Below are positions 38,105 to 47,839 of a stretch of 64,000 nucleotides of DNA, piece by piece. A program made the translations under genes and the position numbers. Within the stretch, counting starts at the first letter, position 1; every line of letters starts with the position of its first letter. Source of the stretch: EX4572-165 sp002254885 (lineage in GTDB: Archaea > Thermoplasmatota > E2 > DHVEG-1); assembly GCA_029939595.1 (NCBI GenBank), contig JAOZSQ010000001.1, positions 124,001 through 188,000 on the forward strand, written 5' to 3'. Below the pieces are notes generated by a model. The model was not told the DNA's origin, did not search any database, and worked only from the letters and a program-made list of their open reading frames with translations.

Positions 38105-40155
38105 TTAAACACCGAAACTTTTTAATTCGGTAGCAAGATCCTTCGCCCGTTGATCTAAACTATTAGCAGTTTCTAATATAGTATCCATCCCCTCTGATAC
38201 CTTTGTCATAGAAGACGCATTTTCCTCATTTCCTTGAGAAATATCATCGGTTGCTTGTTGAATTTCAGTTACTCCTATAGACTGCTCTTTCATTGATTTA
38301 CTAACTTGAGATATGCCTTTGGTTATAATATCTACCATTTCAATTATCTGATGCATTGTCTCGCCAGTAGTTCTACTTATTTCGGTCCCTTGATAATATC
38401 ATTAGAAGTTTCATCAATTAAACCTCTAATTTCTGTTACAGAAGTATTACTGCGTTCAGCTAAATTTCTTACTTCATCTGCCACAACAGCAAATCCTTTA
38501 CCAAAATCTCCTGCTTTGGCTGCTTCAATAGCTGCATTTAATGATAATAAATTGGTTTGATTGGCGATTTCAGTAATAACGCCAATAATCCCTTCAATTT
38601 TTTGGCTTCCTTCTCCAATCTTTTTCATTGCCTCTTCAGCGTTTATTTGATCTTCTTTACTAGAAGATGCTTTTTTATGAGCATTTATTGCCGTTTTCTC
38701 AAGTTCTTCTGATTGTTTAGATGTATCGTTTATAGATTCAGCCATATTATCAACAGTCTTAGCAGTTTCTATAGAAGCAGCAGCACTACTTTCTATAGCT
38801 CCAGTAGCATGAGAAACAATTTCTTTTACTTCAGCTACTAATTCTTTCAATCTTCCAGAATATTCTTCCATTTTTGAAGCACTCAATCCAACCGATTCAG
38901 ATAATCTTTGCAACATCTCTTTCACATTGTCTCTGGTATTAGCAAACCCCCTTGATATTTCACCTAATTCGCTACCCCAAGTTTTATAATGTTCTGGAAC
39001 TCTTACATTGAAATCTTTCTTTCCTAATCCATCTATTGCTTGAGCGATTATTCTTATAGGTTTAGCAACTCTTCCACTTACAAAAAATATAGCGATTATA
39101 CCGATTACAATTAATACAATTCCTGAAATTACTGCCATTCTTAAAACTGCATAGACATCTGCTAAAACTACTTCTTCGGATACCATCATTCTAACCATCC
39201 AAGGATTAGGTTTACGAGATACATCAATAGAATCACCAAATTGTATAGGTACTACCACTTTTAAAAATCCATTTTCAAAAAAAGATATTGGTTTAGTTAC
39301 TGCTTTAAATTTTTTAATATCTTCAACATCAGTTAATAATTTATTTACATTATCGGGTTTATCTTTATATCCCATTATAACACCTTTATTACTCATAATA
39401 GTCATATGAGCATATCCTCTATAAGCATCTACATCATCAGCCATATGTTGAAGATAATCCAATTTTATATCTGTACCCGCCAAACCATAAAACTTGTTTT
39501 TATAAATTATAGGTGCTATTGTACTTACTCCCACGATTTCTTTTCCTTGAACACTCCAAGGATAAGGTTCAGTTACAAATTGTCTTTTTGTTGTTCTTGG
39601 TGTTGTATACCAAGGCTTTGGGTTAGGATTATACTTCCAAGGTCTAATTCTATAACTACCCAATGTTCTAAATTTTATAGTACCTTCTTCATTACGACTA
39701 AAATAAGGAACAAACCTACCTGTCTCATCCCACAAAGTATTTTTACATTTATTTGGTTTTCCATTTTTCAATGGACATTTATACTTATTATCTTTTTTAT
39801 CAAACGCATTTGGTTCCCAAGCAACAAAAAAACCTGTTAGAGTTTTCTCTTTTATCAAGACAGCTTTTATCATAGCCATTACTTTTTTCCTATCAAGTCC
39901 GACTTTATAATTGGTGCTAGGAATAACATACATTGTATCAGAAAATGCTTGTGATAAATCCAACGCCAAGTTTATTTCTTTTTTTACTTTTTCTGCTTCT
40001 GATGAAGCAAGTAATAACACTTTGCTTACAGCCAATTTTTTAGCTTCATCATACATTATATAACCAGAATATATGCTTAATAAAGCAACTGTTATTAATA
40101 AACATATTCCTGCTGAAAGTGCAATTTGAGTTTGTATTGATTTGAAAATATTCAT
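38105..40155 (-). pseudogene. Methyl-accepting chemotaxis protein with one frameshift
   Basis: Reading from ATG 40155 gives 592 residues to 38377: membrane helix (about 12-34), dCache-like periplasmic domain (about 40-310), second membrane helix (about 335-358), HAMP (to about 410) and the signalling helices with the conserved tip N-Q-T-N-L-L-S-L-N-A-A-I-E-A-A-K (about 523). A one-base shift near 38385 then joins it to a C-terminal half (to 38105), where E-I-S-R-T-T-G-E-T-M and the second helix continue. The total, about 683 residues, is a full-length receptor. The shift may be an assembly error. Such receptors feed CheA-CheW and CheY, the protein whose binding peptide is on the phage FliM. 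Confidence 0.85.
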
Positions 40156-40508
40156 GAGGTTCCTCTTTCTAGTTTTTTAATTTCTCTTGTCATCTGTTCT
40201 ATTTCTTCTTTATAAAACTTTATTAGTATATCTCCTGTTTTTATATCCATCTGTTTCCAATCTTCCATGTTTAACATTGAAACATCTAATGAATACTCTT
40301 TTGACAGTTTTTCTTGTTTCTTTTTTAATTTTTTCTTCTCTTTTTCTAAATCTAAAGATTCCACTTCCCATTTTTTAGAAGAAATGTTTTCATCTATCAA
40401 AACATTTGGGATATCTAAATTTTCAACACGAATTGATGCTACACCTTCATCTATTTTAAACCCAACGGTAAGGGTATCTCCTTTTTCTAAAATTATATAT
40501 CTGTTCAT
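40152..40508 (-). CDS. Hypothetical protein upstream of chemoreceptor
   Basis: About 118 residues from the ATG at 40508 (GGAGAG before it); an earlier GTG is less likely. A beta-rich N-terminus then a Lys/Glu coiled-coil region (about 50-75). Overlaps the chemoreceptor ATG by 4 bases, so it may be made together with it. Unrecognised. Confidence 0.6.
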   Translation of the reverse strand: MNRYIILEKGDTLTVGFKIDEGVASIRVENLDIPNVLIDENISSKKWEVESLDLEKEKKKLKKKQEKLSKEYSLDVSMLNMEDWKQMDIKTGDILIKFYKEEIEQMTREIKKLERGTS

Positions 40509-40584
40509 TTCTCTCCGTATTTGTAAAAGTTCAGTCTCTAAAATACCATAGTTCTTTAGATATTTTATCACTTTCTATTTTTTT

Positions 40585-40710
40585 TTAAAGATTTAATCTT
40601 CTTTCTCGTTCTTTCTTTTTTTTGAGTTCCAACTCTTTAAATCGCAACTCATCTTTCTCATTCCATTCTGGAACCATTTGCTCCCAAAAACCTGAACCTT
40701 TATCATACAT
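40585..40710 (-). CDS. 41-residue small protein
   Basis: ATG at 40710, 5 bases after the reductase stop, stop at 40585. Charged: W-E-Q-M-V-P-E-W-N then a Lys/Arg/Glu tail. Weak ribosome binding site; modest support. Confidence 0.45.
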   Translation of the reverse strand: MYDKGSGFWEQMVPEWNEKDELRFKELELKKKKERERRLNL

Positions 40711-40714
40711 AATC

Positions 40715-43399
40715 TCAACATTTGCTATTGCCACAATCTTGACATAGAAAACATCCTTCACTTAAATGAATTTTACCCCCACACTCAGGACATTTTATCT
40801 CGTCAAATTGGGTTCCATTTTTAATAAATTTCATTAGAAATTTTTTAAGGGTGAAAATAAAGGTTCCAACCGGCACTTCAAGTTGGTCCAAACATTGAAC
40901 TATCTTACATAGTTTAACATTATGCCTTAACAATAACCCAACCGATCTGGCAATCTTATCAATGTTATTTTGACCTTTACATTTTTTAGCATTATCTTCA
41001 ATATGTTTCTCAGATATGTTTCTTTCTCTGGCTAAACCTTCAAATGCTTCTATTGCCCCAAAAGTGGAAACATTCGGTTCTCTGGCATTTGTTTGAACAA
41101 ATATAGCAAACGGTCTTTGTTGGGCTTTATCTTTAAACGCAACATTAAAATAAAATTTCTTACCTTCACTGCGAATTCTCCATCCCTTCATGGGATACTC
41201 AAAAGGTAATGAAACATTTTCTGCAACTACATTACCGTTACTATGCTCATTCCAGGTATTATAAAAATTCTTTTGTTCTTTTTTTATTTCTTTGTTTTTA
41301 ACTTGTTCTAAAATAGGTGTCATCGTACCTTCTCTATAAGTAGTAAATCCACGAACACCACTTCTCCAAGCATCTATAAACATTCCACTAAATTCTTCTT
41401 TTGGATATTTGTTTGGCAAATTGATTGTTTTTGAACAAGAATTATCTATGTATTTTGAGAATATTTTAAAGGGTTTTAAATGTTCATCAACATTTAACTC
41501 CATTGCCGTTGCATATACAGAATCATTTTCTTTGACTTTATTGTTCTTCTTAGCCCACTTCCAACCATAGTCTTCACAAAGGGTTTTCTTTCTTAAAATA
41601 CCCGCTTTAAAGAATCTATAATTACCACATTTAGATACTAGTATTTCTTCATCATTATATATTTCTTTTTTAAAATCTGGAGTTTCAAACCACTCGCCTT
41701 TGGTTACATCTGGATATTTCATTTTTTTCAATTCTGAATACATTTTATGTGTTACTTCTAACCATCTCCAGAATTCTCTATTAATTCCAGGTTCTAAACC
41801 ACCAGAAACAACACCTGCATAAACACCAGTATTACCAGTTGGACTAACAGTTAATAACTGGCTATTTCTTAAACCTTTTGTTTTGATTTGTTTTTTTGTA
41901 TAATCAGTTAAACAACCATTTTTCAAATATCCATTTTCAAATATCTTATTTTTATCATACAAAAGAAAAGTTCCCTTCTCTTGAGCCAAATCAGCACTAA
42001 CCCGATATGCAGTATTTACATACAATTCCATCAATTCTTCAGTGAATTTATTGGCTTCTAATGAACCATATTTTAAACCTTTCATCATAAGTAAACTACC
42101 ATAACCAAGAAAACCACAACCAATTTTTCTTCTCAATAACGCCGCATTTTTGATTTTTTCAAAAGGATAACCGGATATATCAATAAGATTATCAAGAGAT
42201 CGGACCAATAATTTGATATCATTTTCCATTAATTTCCAATCAAAATCGTTATCTTGGTGATATTGGGTTAAATTGATATAGCCCAAATTACAAATATCTC
42301 CAAGATGATCATATTTTTTGCCACCTATTGTTTCGGTTCCGCCATCACTTAACATTGTGATTTCACCACAGGGGTTAAGAGCAACAATTCTCTGTTTATA
42401 TAACAGGTTGTTATACTTATTAGCATTATCAATAAAAAACAATCCTGGTTCATTACGATTGTACATATTATCAATTATGAGTTCCCATATACTTTTGGCA
42501 TTCATAACTTTATAGATTGTTCTTTTAGTTGGATATTTATCTTTCCATTTTTTAAAATCACCATCCCATTCGGTATCATACTCCTGACAATTAATATCTG
42601 GAAACCAAAATTCCCAATCATCATCATTTTCAACACATTCCATAAATTCGTCTGTAATGGATATTGTCATATTGAATTTAGTTAAATAATTAGGTATTTT
42701 CTTTGCTTCAATATAATTTATGATATCTGGATGATTGATGTTAAGAAGAGATATTTGAGCACCTTTTCTGGCTTTTTTCTTAACATGATATTCATCTTCA
42801 TGTTGAAAAATATCTTCGGTTGGGGTTGATGAAGTTATTATTTCAGATGATTTATCATACAACTCCATAAATTTAATCACTCCTGGAGTTGGAACACCTA
42901 TCCCTTTAATAAAAGTTCCTCTTGGTCTTAAATGGCTAAAATCATAACCAATACCACCTTCAGTTTTTAATATATTGGCTCCATTATAAAGGTCCGAATA
43001 TATATTTTTTAAACTATCATATGGTTTTACACTTCGTTGAGCCGAATAACAATTAAACGAATTTACATTTTTAACATCAGTTCCAGTATTTGCTGTAACT
43101 CTTCCTCCCAGGACTATTCTTTTGTTGGTTAATGCCTCATAAAATTGTATTTTTAGTTGTTTACTTTCACTTTTATATATTGATTCAACTAATCTTTTAC
43201 ATGTACCTTCAACTGTTTCACCATTAAATCTGTAATTTTCCTCCCATATTTCTTTTGAAAGATTATTTTCAAAAAACTTTATCTCACTTTTCTTTTCTTT
43301 TTTTTGTATTACAACTCTTCTTTTTTCACTTTTACTATTAAAAAACATAGCTGGAATGAACTTTCCTATTCCTGCTGTTGGCGCAACTTGACCATTCAT
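40715..43399 (-). CDS. nrdJ: Class II (adenosylcobalamin-dependent) ribonucleotide reductase
   Basis: 894 residues. N-P-C-G-E-I (about 344-349) is the active-site loop with the radical Cys; N-C-Y-S-A-Q near residue 112 supplies the first redox Cys; S-P-T-G-N-T-G is the substrate phosphate loop. The C-terminal C-P-E-C-G...C-Q-D-C-G (about 871-890) matches the zinc-ribbon tail of NrdJ enzymes. It reduces ribonucleotides to deoxyribonucleotides with a B12 cofactor and works with or without oxygen. No NrdA/NrdB genes are in view. It therefore needs host cobalamin. Confidence 0.93.
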   Translation of the reverse strand: MNGQVAPTAGIGKFIPAMFFNSKSEKRRVVIQKKEKKSEIKFFENNLSKEIWEENYRFNGETVEGTCKRLVESIYKSESKQLKIQFYEALTNKRIVLGGRVTANTGTDVKNVNSFNCYSAQRSVKPYDSLKNIYSDLYNGANILKTEGGIGYDFSHLRPRGTFIKGIGVPTPGVIKFMELYDKSSEIITSSTPTEDIFQHEDEYHVKKKARKGAQISLLNINHPDIINYIEAKKIPNYLTKFNMTISITDEFMECVENDDDWEFWFPDINCQEYDTEWDGDFKKWKDKYPTKRTIYKVMNAKSIWELIIDNMYNRNEPGLFFIDNANKYNNLLYKQRIVALNPCGEITMLSDGGTETIGGKKYDHLGDICNLGYINLTQYHQDNDFDWKLMENDIKLLVRSLDNLIDISGYPFEKIKNAALLRRKIGCGFLGYGSLLMMKGLKYGSLEANKFTEELMELYVNTAYRVSADLAQEKGTFLLYDKNKIFENGYLKNGCLTDYTKKQIKTKGLRNSQLLTVSPTGNTGVYAGVVSGGLEPGINREFWRWLEVTHKMYSELKKMKYPDVTKGEWFETPDFKKEIYNDEEILVSKCGNYRFFKAGILRKKTLCEDYGWKWAKKNNKVKENDSVYATAMELNVDEHLKPFKIFSKYIDNSCSKTINLPNKYPKEEFSGMFIDAWRSGVRGFTTYREGTMTPILEQVKNKEIKKEQKNFYNTWNEHSNGNVVAENVSLPFEYPMKGWRIRSEGKKFYFNVAFKDKAQQRPFAIFVQTNAREPNVSTFGAIEAFEGLARERNISEKHIEDNAKKCKGQNNIDKIARSVGLLLRHNVKLCKIVQCLDQLEVPVGTFIFTLKKFLMKFIKNGTQFDEIKCPECGGKIHLSEGCFLCQDCGNSKC

Positions 43400-43428
43400 T
43401 TAAACTCCTTGGACAATTTTGTTGAAAA

Positions 43429-43959
43429 TTATTCTCCTCGTCTTCTTCCACCACTTGATTCGGGTATTGGTGATTTCTCTTTAGCTTCTTCCTTTTCTGC
43501 GTCCTGTGAGGTTGGAAATGTGAAATTGGTAATTGACATAACACCTGCCGATACATTTCCAGCTATAAATATGAGAATATCTCGCAAAGGAATATCACCT
43601 TCTCTAAATGCTACTATACAAACGATGAGGATTAAAAGTGCGTAATGAAATATTACTACTGTAAATCTTAAAAGTCTACTGGCATGTATACCTCCTGGTT
43701 TTATTGCCATCCCTTTAACATATCTTCTTGGATCAAAAACTTCTTTTACTTTTTTTGTTATTGATTTATCCTCCGTAGGTTGAATTGGTGGTTCAGAATG
43801 AATTGGTTCAGAATGAATTTCAGGCGTATTCTCGTCTTTTTGTTTTTCTTCCATTTTTTCTCTCCTTATTCTATCTTGTTTACGTTCTTCCAGTTCTTTC
43901 AACCGTTGGGTTTGTTCTTTTTTAAGATCACGAACTGGTTGTATAATCTTTTCTGTCAT
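43429..43959 (-). CDS. Two-helix membrane protein with charged tails
   Basis: 176 residues. A long charged N-terminus with P-E-I-H-S-E-P repeats, then two hydrophobic helices (about 98-118 and 125-147) and a Ser/Arg tail. Cytoplasmic ends and inner-membrane location are likely. Overlaps the kinase-like gene by 4 bases. Holin function cannot be excluded. Unrecognised. Confidence 0.6.
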   Translation of the reverse strand: MTEKIIQPVRDLKKEQTQRLKELEERKQDRIRREKMEEKQKDENTPEIHSEPIHSEPPIQPTEDKSITKKVKEVFDPRRYVKGMAIKPGGIHASRLLRFTVVIFHYALLILIVCIVAFREGDIPLRDILIFIAGNVSAGVMSITNFTFPTSQDAEKEEAKEKSPIPESSGGRRRGE

Positions 43960-44765
43960 TCTATATTATCAATAATATCGGATATATATTCAAATCGGGT
44001 TTTCATTTTTGATTTAATCATCTTGAATTCTTTATTCCATTTTGGCAATAACTTCGTATGCCCTTTGTTTAATTCATTAATAATACTATTATTTTCGCTA
44101 TCTAACATTCTATTTAAACTAGACCATGATACACTTGAAAATTTCTTTTCAGATGGTTTTATATTTGCAAATGCAAAAATTTCTTTACAAGGTCCAGGGT
44201 GTTCGGGATCACAGAAGGTATCTATCTCTCCTGGTTCATCTGAAAATAAAGAACCTTTTCTTCCTCCTTGTGCTCTAAATGTTAAAGCTCCTCCTGGATC
44301 TATTCGGTAAGCATTCTTTTTTTCATCAATTAAAATATTTGGGGCTTCCCAACCACCGGTTCCAGGCATATCCCAATTAGCCATTAAAACGTCAACATAA
44401 AAACCTTCAGCTATATTAACATTATCTATTAATTGTTCATAACCCACATGATTACCTCTAACTTCTTTAGAAGCCAATCCTAATCTTCTACCACCGGTTA
44501 CTAATTCTGCATTTGGAACTCTTATTTTGAAATGTCTGTAAATTTTGTAGGCAAGGTATTCAACTAAGGTGTGAAGCTCGGAATCATCAGGAACATCGTA
44601 ACGATCTTTATCAGAAAACTTAACATAAAAAATATCTTTTCCATCTCTAAGTTTCATTTTTGTAACATCATGAGTGGAAATAGTAATCCGTTCTTTTGTG
44701 TCGGTCAAACTTCCAATAAATAATTCTTCAAGTCTTTGTTTGAAGTATTTCTTAAACTTAATCAT
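43956..44765 (-). CDS. Kinase-like protein (HipA/PI3-kinase-like core) with capsid-targeting motif
   Basis: 269 residues. Starts M-I-K-F-K-K-Y-F-K-Q, similar to the N-termini of other presumed packaged proteins. Then F-Y-V-K-F-S-D (about 46-52), a Lys that may bind ATP, followed by a helix, then N-W-D-M-P-G (about 128) and A-P-N-I-L-I-D...Y-R-I-D-P-G-G-A-L (about 138-158). The N-W-D...N-I-L and I-D-P-G pattern resembles the catalytic and metal loops of HipA or PI3/4-kinase folds. It could phosphorylate host proteins after injection; the fold assignment is moderate. Confidence 0.6.
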   Translation of the reverse strand: MIKFKKYFKQRLEELFIGSLTDTKERITISTHDVTKMKLRDGKDIFYVKFSDKDRYDVPDDSELHTLVEYLAYKIYRHFKIRVPNAELVTGGRRLGLASKEVRGNHVGYEQLIDNVNIAEGFYVDVLMANWDMPGTGGWEAPNILIDEKKNAYRIDPGGALTFRAQGGRKGSLFSDEPGEIDTFCDPEHPGPCKEIFAFANIKPSEKKFSSVSWSSLNRMLDSENNSIINELNKGHTKLLPKWNKEFKMIKSKMKTRFEYISDIIDNIE

Positions 44766-44944
44766 ATTGTATCATAATTGTGTTTATATTCTAAATATTC
44801 TTCAATCATTATTTCAAATTGATCTTTAGTTACTTTAACTGTTCCGCCAAAATCATCCTTTATTGTCAAAATTCGGTCTTTAATCTCAACCTTCGGGCAA
44901 TTATGACTTGAAACACAACATTTGAATGCATATGTATCTTCCAT
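44762..44944 (-). CDS. Hypothetical small protein
   Basis: 60 residues with two Cys pairs spread apart (C-C, C) and a beta segment K-V-T-K. Overlaps the kinase-like gene by 4 bases. Unrecognised. Confidence 0.55.
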   Translation of the reverse strand: MEDTYAFKCCVSSHNCPKVEIKDRILTIKDDFGGTVKVTKDQFEIMIEEYLEYKHNYDTI

Positions 44945-44992
44945 CTCGTTCTCCTTTCTTTTTTAATTTATTCGTCATTTTGAATAAATTAG

Positions 44993-45364
44993 TTATTCCA
45001 CTTCTGCCATATATTTTTTCCATTCAGGATGTTCTTTTACTTTATATTCTATCAAATATTTAGCCCATCTGAATGTTTGAGCAACATAACTTAAAGTCCA
45101 TACAATTGCTCCGGCAGCGCATCCTAACAGAAAATTAAATATGCCATAATGAACCAATCCAAACATATAAAATGATATTGCAAAACCAATCCAAGACCCC
45201 ATACACATTGGGCAAACAATAAAATCATACCAAAATATAGATTTTGATTTTATTTTTTGACGCAATCCCTCAAATATATCACCTATATTGATAATAAGAG
45301 TAACGCCAAAAACAAAACAAATGAAGTAAACAAGGGATGTTAATGATATGAACCAAGTTGTCAT
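44993..45364 (-). CDS. DUF1360-like membrane protein
   Basis: 123 residues, three or four hydrophobic segments and C-P-M-C-M-G-S-W-I-G (about 51-60), a motif close to that of DUF1360-type membrane proteins. Inner-membrane. Function unknown. Confidence 0.65.
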   Translation of the reverse strand: MTTWFISLTSLVYFICFVFGVTLIINIGDIFEGLRQKIKSKSIFWYDFIVCPMCMGSWIGFAISFYMFGLVHYGIFNFLLGCAAGAIVWTLSYVAQTFRWAKYLIEYKVKEHPEWKKYMAEVE

Positions 45365-45534
45365 TTATTCCTCTTTTCTAACCATTTTTCAACCAATACG
45401 TCCATTTGATCGGGAGTTAATTTTATTGTTGATTTAAAATCATCAATAATATAAACAGTTCCGTTTTCTGTATGCATACTCGGACAACATCCAGCACGAC
45501 ATAAATTTTCTATTTTTTTCAAATCTCTTTCCAT
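45361..45534 (-). CDS. 57-residue Cys-containing protein
   Basis: ATG 45534 to TGA 45361, overlapping the DUF1360-like gene by 4 bases. Contains L-C-R-A-G-C-C-P, three clustered Cys, and a C-terminal helix V-E-K-W-L-E-K-R. Unrecognised. Confidence 0.5.
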   Translation of the reverse strand: MERDLKKIENLCRAGCCPSMHTENGTVYIIDDFKSTIKLTPDQMDVLVEKWLEKRNK

Positions 45535-45540
45535 TATTTA

Positions 45541-45828
45541 TCATCCAAGTCTATTTTCGCCCAATGCGGCATTCATTGCATTTTTAGGTGTATTATCATG
45601 TATTTTCCTATGTCCATCAATTATTTTGGTGGTTATATCGGCTGAATAATTATAATCATTAAATGACCAATGGCCAATACCCATTTTAAAAAGTGGTCTT
45701 CCAACAGTCTGTTCCATCTTAATACCACACTTTGGGCAATTGAATTTTTTCTTTGAATATTCTTTAATTTTGAGAATTTCTTCTGTGACTACTTCACATT
45801 TTTTACATTGAAACTCATACAACGGCAT
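45541..45828 (-). CDS. FmdB-like zinc-ribbon protein
   Basis: 95 residues. M-P-L-Y-E-F-Q-C-K-K-C...F-N-C-P-K-C-G (about 8-36) is the FmdB/CxxC_CxxC_SSSS regulatory-type zinc ribbon; the rest is variable. Similar small proteins occur in many phages. It overlaps the next gene by one base. Confidence 0.78.
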   Translation of the reverse strand: MPLYEFQCKKCEVVTEEILKIKEYSKKKFNCPKCGIKMEQTVGRPLFKMGIGHWSFNDYNYSADITTKIIDGHRKIHDNTPKNAMNAALGENRLG

Positions 45829-46256
45829 TATTTTCTCCTTTTAAGGTTTGGTAATTTCTTTACCCATTTATTTAGTTCTAAATTTGATTCATAAATTATT
45901 TTTATTTTCTTTTTGAAAGAATAATCACTCCATTCATCTCTCATAAACCTTTCTATGGTACATTTAATAAAGGATTTTTTATAAGTATTTTCTTCCCATT
46001 TAAAATTCTTTGGTAGATTTTTTTTTAATTTGGGATAAAAAACATTAAACGCTATATAACATTGAAAAGATTTTTCATAAACATGCCCCGAACAACAAGC
46101 CAAAGATTTATAACCTTTTTTCCACAATAAGATAATAGCATCAGCTATCAATTCATCAACCTGTATTAACTCACCAAAACAAGTAATATCAGGACAGGTA
46201 TAACCATATAATAGTTCTTTATCTAATATTTTATAACAACTTTTACATACTAACAT
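45828..46256 (-). CDS. Cys/His-rich hypothetical protein
   Basis: 142 residues. CKSC (3-6), C...C around 20-25 (C-P-D-I-T-C), and C-C-S-G-H (about 53) suggest two metal sites. The rest is basic. Unrecognised. Confidence 0.6.
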   Translation of the reverse strand: MLVCKSCYKILDKELLYGYTCPDITCFGELIQVDELIADAIILLWKKGYKSLACCSGHVYEKSFQCYIAFNVFYPKLKKNLPKNFKWEENTYKKSFIKCTIERFMRDEWSDYSFKKKIKIIYESNLELNKWVKKLPNLKRRK

Positions 46257-46422
46257 TATTTTCCATTATTTTATAATTGGTTGAATAAATCTCATCATTT
46301 GGACCGCCTTTTGGATCAAAATCATGCCAATATTCTATATATGAGCATTGTGGACAAGATACCAATGAATAACTAGATGGATAATGAAATTTACATTCGC
46401 ATTCGCATTTAATTACAAGCAT
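46243..46422 (-). CDS. Small zinc-knuckle protein
   Basis: About 59 residues from the ATG at 46422 (GAAGGTAA before it). C-E-C-E-C-K-F-H and C-P-Q-C form a zinc site. Overlaps the next gene by 14 bases. Unrecognised. Confidence 0.55.
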   Translation of the reverse strand: MLVIKCECECKFHYPSSYSLVSCPQCSYIEYWHDFDPKGGPNDEIYSTNYKIMENNVSM

Positions 46423-46469
46423 ATTTACCTTCTCAGTCCAATAAACTTCCAATAATATCATTGATAAAT

Positions 46470-46985
46470 TTAAACTTCCAAAAGTTTATCAAAAATTTTT
46501 AAACTTAAATTTACTTTATGTAACGAATATTTATAAAATAATACTCTCTCATTTTCAAAAGCTTCTATCTCCCAAGGTCGTTTATGATATTCTATTCTAT
46601 CAAAATCTCCATAATATTTTCCATCCCATTTCATATTATAAAAACATTTTCCAATTTGCATTCTTTCCATAAGTTTACCCGAAGCATTTTGTGCAACATG
46701 AATAAACTCATGAGCCAATGTTTCTAGTTTTTCATCATCACTTAAAGACCGTCTTATTTTGATATGAAATTTCCGATGTGGTTTGAAGTAACCATAAACC
46801 TTATCTAAAACTTTAATTTCTCCCTCATCATCCTTTCCACTAAACTTTCGTTGGTTAATAAATTCAACTAATATATCTAATTTTTTTATAATTTTTTTGG
46901 GCAATAACTCTTTCACAAAAAAACAACAAGCCTTTTCAAAATCTTTTAAATCCGCATTGCCTCTTTGTTGGACTTTTAATTTCAT
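46470..46985 (-). CDS. SprT-like zinc metalloprotease
   Basis: 171 residues with L-A-H-E-F-I-H-V-A-Q-N-A-S-G-K (about 89-103): the HExxH zinc and catalytic motif, then the Tyr/His/Arg/Glu cluster Y-H-K-R-P-W-E-I-E-A-F (about 136-146), which is the third-ligand region of SprT-type proteases. The role in phages is unknown; SprT relatives are linked to DNA-protein crosslink repair. Confidence 0.75.
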   Translation of the reverse strand: MKLKVQQRGNADLKDFEKACCFFVKELLPKKIIKKLDILVEFINQRKFSGKDDEGEIKVLDKVYGYFKPHRKFHIKIRRSLSDDEKLETLAHEFIHVAQNASGKLMERMQIGKCFYNMKWDGKYYGDFDRIEYHKRPWEIEAFENERVLFYKYSLHKVNLSLKIFDKLLEV

Positions 46986-46987
46986 AA

Positions 46988-47236
46988 CTAACCCTCATGG
47001 ATACATTTTTCCCAACCACAAACAGGACACTTTATAGCTGTAAAATACTCTCCTGAACCAACTATAAACTCCTCAGAACCACATTTTTTACATCTTAGTT
47101 TTTTAGCCGGTTCCTCATCATATTGTCCTATATGAAATGTATCATCATCTACTTCTTCAAAAAGAGTTTCTGAATATATTTCATAATCTTCATCAGTAGT
47201 TTCATCAATCGTATCATCCCAATAATAATTTCTCAT
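46988..47236 (-). CDS. Zinc-ribbon protein
   Basis: 82 residues: acidic N-terminal half, then C-K-K-C-G-S-E-E-F and C-P-V-C-G-W-E-K-C, one zinc ribbon. Overlaps the ParB-like gene by 23 bases. Confidence 0.65.
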   Translation of the reverse strand: MRNYYWDDTIDETTDEDYEIYSETLFEEVDDDTFHIGQYDEEPAKKLRCKKCGSEEFIVGSGEYFTAIKCPVCGWEKCIHEG

Positions 47237-47612
47237 ATTTCATTAACACCACGTTTATAGTTATTTTGAAAATTTTAGCTAATACCAATCTGGTATTGCC
47301 ACTTACACAATGATATTTTTTACCTTTTTTAAGAATTATAGGAGCCTCCATTTTGCCTTTAATAAAGCCTGATATTATACCCTCAATATTCCTATAACAA
47401 TCATTGGCTCTAAACATTTCATAAACTCCTAAAATACTAACAATTGGATCGTTTACATTACAATTATATATTTTCTTACGATTTAGTTTTGTAATTTTTG
47501 CTTTATTATATATCAATCTTAATTGATTCAATGGGATAAAAAATTCGGCAGATACCCGCTCAAATTCACCATATTCTGTTTCAAATTTTGGTTTGATCCA
47601 CTTTATTTCCAT
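47214..47612 (-). CDS. ParB-like nuclease/N-domain protein
   Basis: 132 residues ending P-I-I-L-K-K-G-K-K-Y-H-C-V-S-G-N-T-R-L-V-L-A-K-I, a pattern like the ParB/sulfiredoxin domain (P-I-x-V-...-G-N-x-R), which in ParB binds CTP. The first part is a helical region. Could be a DNA-partition or regulatory protein; function unknown. Confidence 0.6.
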   Translation of the reverse strand: MEIKWIKPKFETEYGEFERVSAEFFIPLNQLRLIYNKAKITKLNRKKIYNCNVNDPIVSILGVYEMFRANDCYRNIEGIISGFIKGKMEAPIILKKGKKYHCVSGNTRLVLAKIFKITINVVLMKYEKLLLG

Positions 47613-47839
47613 ATATTATCACACTCTCTTATTTCTTTTACAACGGATTCCATTGCCCCAATAGCTTCTTGAGTAGAATCATAAATTGGACCCGAACTAA
47701 GTATTAGCTTTTTATATTCATCACCAATAACCCTTGCAATCATTCCAGAATATTTCCCATTCTCTTGTTCGCCATGTCCACATATGATTTCGTCACCACA
47801 TGATTTAATTTCAATCGCTGATATTAACGAAACTCCCAT
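47603..47839 (-). CDS. Hypothetical protein
   Basis: 78 residues, Ile/Gly-rich with C-G-D-E-I-I-C-G-H-G (about 14-23). Unrecognised. It starts one base from the primase stop, in the replication block. Confidence 0.55.
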   Translation of the reverse strand: MGVSLISAIEIKSCGDEIICGHGEQENGKYSGMIARVIGDEYKKLILSSGPIYDSTQEAIGAMESVVKEIRECDNIWK

